Assembly (NCBI RefSeq): GCF_000317105.1
Contig: NC_019693.1
Coordinates: 7,234,501 to 7,298,500 of the forward strand
Direction: 5' to 3'
DNA length: 64,000 nt
Source: Oscillatoria acuminata PCC 6304
GTDB taxonomy: Bacteria; Cyanobacteriota; Cyanobacteriia; Cyanobacteriales; Laspinemataceae
Both the position numbers and the translations under genes were made by a program. Of the stretch, positions 60,501 through 64,000 are shown in pieces (the first letter of the stretch is position 1; each line of letters opens with the position of its first letter). The notes below the pieces were generated by a model. It did not search any database. It was not told the DNA's origin and worked only from the letters and a program-made list of their open reading frames with translations.

Positions 60501-63500
60501 CCTAGGGCTTTTTTCTGTTCCGTAATATCATACATCGAACCGACAATCTCTAAAGGATTGCCCTCGGCATCGCAAACCAGACGCCGTTCATCCCGCACCC
60601 AACGGTAGGTTGAGTTGTGATGTCTGACTCGATATTCATAAATCTCCTGAGTCCGTTCTTGCAGACGAAAGATATGGGCAAAAAGTCGTTCAGCATCGTC
60701 GGGATGAATGCATTCAAACCACAAGTTGGGATTATCTAATAATTGCTGCGCCTCATAACCGAACTGGCGTAGGATATTTTGACTGATGAAGGTCAAGGCA
60801 TAGTCTCCGGTGGGTTTACAACTATAAATAATCGTGGGATTCGTACATAGCAAATATTCTAACCGTTCTTGAATCTGGCGCAGAGCTTGTTCTGCTTGTT
60901 TGCGTTGGGTGATGTCGAGGACGATAAATCCCACCCCTCGCGCCAGACCCTTGTTTAGGGGAACGGGAAAGTAGCAAGTGAGCCAATGATGGAGAACTCC
61001 TGGTTGAGAGGCCTTTTCACTGGAGAGTTCCAAATTGAGGATGGGGGTCCCGGACCGCAATAATTCTTTGATTAAGGATTGAACTTGGGGGTTAACCTCG
61101 GGCATGATTTCATCCACGGTTTTACCCAGATGTTCCTGGGGGGATAAACCATGAACTTCAGCCAGGGCTTCGTTAACTTGAATAAACTGCATTTGATCAT
61201 CGACAATTCCCAGTCCGACAGAAACGCTGGAGGTGGCTTTAAAAAAAGAATTGAGCAGTTGTTCGCGCTCAAAGATTTCCGTTTCTAGGCGCTTGCGATC
61301 GCTGATGTCCCGACCCTCGGCAATCAACTGAATCACCCGATCGCCCTCATCTCGCACCGGCTTAATCGAGACATCAATGGTCACCCGTTGGTTTTGAGGT
61401 CCAAAAATTTCCACCTCATCCCGCCATAACTCCCCCGCCGCTGCCTGGGCGATCGCCCCGCGAAAGCGATTGGCCCCCTGAATCGAACAGAACTGGGGTT
61501 CCCCTTCAGACTCCCCGAGACTCTCTGCCCGTTCCTCTGGATCCGTAGGCTGCCAACAGGGACAGTCCCAAAATTCCCGTCCAGTCGGATTCGTCCCCGC
61601 CAACCCCCAGACTTCCAATGCCCTCTGGTTCATCTCCAGAATCACCCCCTCGGGACTCAACAAGGCCATAAATTGGAAGGTTTGGTTAAAAATCGCATGA
61701 AACCGACTTTCCGACCGGGCGATCGCCTCTTCCGCCTGTTTGCGTTCCGTAATATCCCGCGCCACCCCATCCATACGGAACCCTTGGCGAGTGGCATCAT
61801 AAAGTAAATGAGCGCGGTCCTCCAACCACCGCACCTCCCCATTGGGTCTGATAATCCGATACTCTACATCTTGTGACCCCTGGACCAGTAACGCCTCGAA
61901 AAACTGCCTCACGCGATCGCTATCCTCCGGATGGACCACCCCCCGCCACAACTCCAGATTTTCAAAAAACTCCTGGCGAGACCGTCCATAAATTCTCTCA
62001 AAAGCCGGATTCAAATACAACAATTCCCGGGTTTGCGCCGAAGCGGACCAGACCACATCATTCAGGGACCCCAAAATGCTCTCCAAACGCTCCTCACTCT
62101 GTCTGAGGGCCGACTCTACCTCCTGACGACGGGCAATCTCCCCTTGCAATTGTCCAATTAACTCTCGCAGTTCAGCCGTTTGCACTTGCACCCGCTGTTC
62201 CAACTCTTGATTAATCTGTTGCAGCGCCGCTTCCGCTTCCTTTCTCCCCGTGATATCCCGATCAATTCCCCGATACCCGACTAATTTCCCCATCTCATCA
62301 AAAATTGGTACACCACTGCTTTCTAACACCACCACAGTGCCCTGTTTATGCAAATTAACCCGTTCCTTGCAGCTAAAGGGTTGCGGGTGAGTCGCCAGTT
62401 GCTTCACCCAGCGCCGTTCTTCCTCCGCCCATTCTGGAACAATCCAGGCATCCAGCCGTTTCCCGATCGCCTCGGAGGGTTCATACCCTAAAATCTCTCC
62501 AATTCTGGGACTGCTATAGGTGTATCTCCCTGCCGCATCCATCTCCCAAACCCAATCCGTCGTCGTTTCCACTAACTGCCGATACCGCTGTTCACTCTCC
62601 CATCTTGCCGCTTCTGCCGCTTTGCGACGGGTAATATCAGTGGTAATCCCGGCAATCCGGTAGAGTTCTCCCCGATTGTTATAAACCGGAAACCCTCGCG
62701 AATGTACCCAACGCCAGGTACCATCAGGTTGCACAATCCGATTTTCCAGTTCCCCGGAAGCCAGAACCTGCTCGGGCCAATTTTCCCAAGTCGGGTCCCC
62801 CTCTTCCCAATAAAAACTCTCTTGCAAGATAGTCAAATAATTCCGCGATTCCCCGGCATCCTTGCTCTCTAATTGCTCTCGGGAAATGCCCCACACCTTC
62901 TCAAAGGCCGGACTCATATAAATCAACTGTTTCAGGTCACTCGAAACCAGCCAAAAGACTTGCTCAATCGTTTCTGCAAGCTGACGGAATCGTTCCTCAC
63001 TAAATTGCAATAATTTTTGAGCCAGTTGCCCATGAAAAATTTCGGCTTGCTGCTGTTCTAATGCTTGTTGTAAGGCGACAGTAGAAAAGGCGATCGCCTC
63101 TGGAACTGTCTCTTGTCGGTTCCTGGGGAGTTGAGAATCACCGAGTGATACCGAAGTTTGGGTCCGCAGTCGGTTGGTCCTCGGTTTCTTATTCCCTTGC
63201 ACTACTGGATTGGCATCGGAATTAGGACTTCCTCTCCACCCTTGCAGAATCTCAGTGGGAGTCACAATTCCGACTAATTCCTGGGTGGCAGTGACAATCA
63301 CCCAATGCCGGACCCAAGCATCCTGCATTTGATGATGAATCTGAGCGAGGGAATGGTTAGGATTTCCAAATAACAAGGGTTGACTCATCACCTGAGATGC
63401 CGGAGTATTTGCCAAGTCTAATCCCAAGGCATAGTATTGGACAATATCTCTGGGGGTGATGATGCCAATGGGATAGAAGGGATTCAATCCTCCAGGGAGG

Positions 63501-64000
63501 ATGGATTCCTGGCTGGATTTTTCTTCCCGACTTTGACCGATCACCACGCCACTCCTACCTGGGGTTGCCATCTGTGCAATCACTTCTAAAATGGAGGCCG
63601 TTGGGGAAGCTGTGGCGATCGCCTGACTCATTCCTTCCTGTGCGAGTCGGTGTTCCCTCAACTCCCTCGGTTGTAACCCTCGTTGCAGACTATCATGGGT
63701 GACAACGCCGAGTAGTTTTCCTTGACTATCCTGGATTGGCAAATGCCGAATTTGATGCGCTTCCATATAGCAAAAGAGGGAAAACGAATCTATCTGATCG
63801 GTAACTTGGAGCGGGATGATAGATTGGGTCAGCACTTCGGAAAGGGGGCGGGATTCTTCCCAGAGTCCAGCAGCAGCCAGGGTGACTAAATCTCCCTCCG
63901 TAAAGAGGCCATAACCTGTTTCCGGTTGATGAGGGAGAGACTGTTCGAGGACTAAAACATAGCTGGATCTAGCTCGGTTCATCAGGGCGATCGCCCTTTT
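60501..64000 (-). pseudogene. Histidine kinase gene, 5' part (CBS pairs and six PAS domains), split by IS and cut by window edge
   Basis: From the window's right edge leftward it encodes CBS domains (FTEGDLVTLAAAG; AHQIRHLPIQDSQGKLLGVV; GIITPRDIVQYYALG; HHQMQDAWVRHWVIV), probably two pairs. Six PAS/PAC units follow (GITTDITRRKAAE, GIDRDITGRKEAE, GVARDITERKQAE, EGRDISDRKR, VLDITQRKQAE, GSMYDITEQKKALG), with a coiled coil after the second. After codon KALG the frame enters the IS and ends within six codons (RRFSKRA stop). The coding sequence remains open beyond the ATG at 63980-63982 to base 64000 (…AIALMNRAR…), which fits a CBS helix, so the true start is outside. It is a sensor that has lost its kinase output. 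Confidence 0.92.

Noticed and set aside
1-64000. tRNA, rRNA and riboswitch genes
   Set aside because: I looked in the intergenic regions for T-loop, rRNA and cobalamin/metal riboswitch-like sequence and saw none; a covariance-model scan would be decisive.

Overview
The window looks like chromosomal DNA from a filamentous cyanobacterium. The evidence is: very dense GCGATCGC (HIP1-type) octamers on both strands; a petN gene for the cytochrome b6f complex; the Rubisco chaperone Raf1; a DUF3110 protein; a Tic236/TamB-like giant protein; a phosphoketolase-acetate kinase pair; and several families of short palindromic repeats of the kind that crowd Oscillatoriales genomes. The order Oscillatoriales is an inference from style; the species cannot be named from the sequence alone. 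The left edge cuts polA and the right edge cuts a CBS/PAS histidine kinase.

Layout. 1-7.9 kb: end of polA, then leftward genes for acetate production from sugar phosphates (xfp, ackA) and iron handling (FTR1 permease coupled to a MOSC protein, and two ferritin-like paralogues). 8.5-13.6 kb: a rightward nickel/cobalt ECF uptake cluster (lipoprotein, NikL-like, CbiM/NikM, CbiQ, CbiO) in which a voltage-gated K+ channel gene sits in reverse between Q and O. 14-19.5 kb: small membrane proteins; a type II restriction-modification pair whose endonuclease carries an in-frame amber stop; a cupin/DUF167/ABC-2 permease operon; a DJ-1/PfpI protein; and the 29-codon petN. 19.7-28.4 kb: one giant DUF4347/SBBP/Calx-beta/RTX protein. 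29-41.8 kb: a UvrD-like helicase, a DUF4349 lipoprotein, three tandem Ser/Thr kinases, a membrane glycosyltransferase carrying an in-frame repeat insertion, raf1, murQ and a DUF3110 gene. 42-49.8 kb: a 2558-residue TamB/Tic236 protein with about 13 internal repeats.

49.9-55.2 kb is the accessory island of greatest interest. A 1571-residue STAND (NACHT-like) ATPase with an unrecognised N-terminal helical domain and long TPR-like sensor is followed after 5 bp by a DUF4258 (RelE-like) toxin candidate, and after 2 bp more by a DUF2283 antitoxin candidate. This looks like a single operon and a candidate undescribed defence or stress module. 55.3-64 kb: an orphan sugar ABC permease, a 118-bp MITE with 8-bp target duplications, a response-regulator/PAS/histidine-kinase protein, and a very large CBS-PAS-histidine kinase gene split by an IS1182-family element. 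The original reading frame can be restored exactly by removing the element and one 6-bp target copy.
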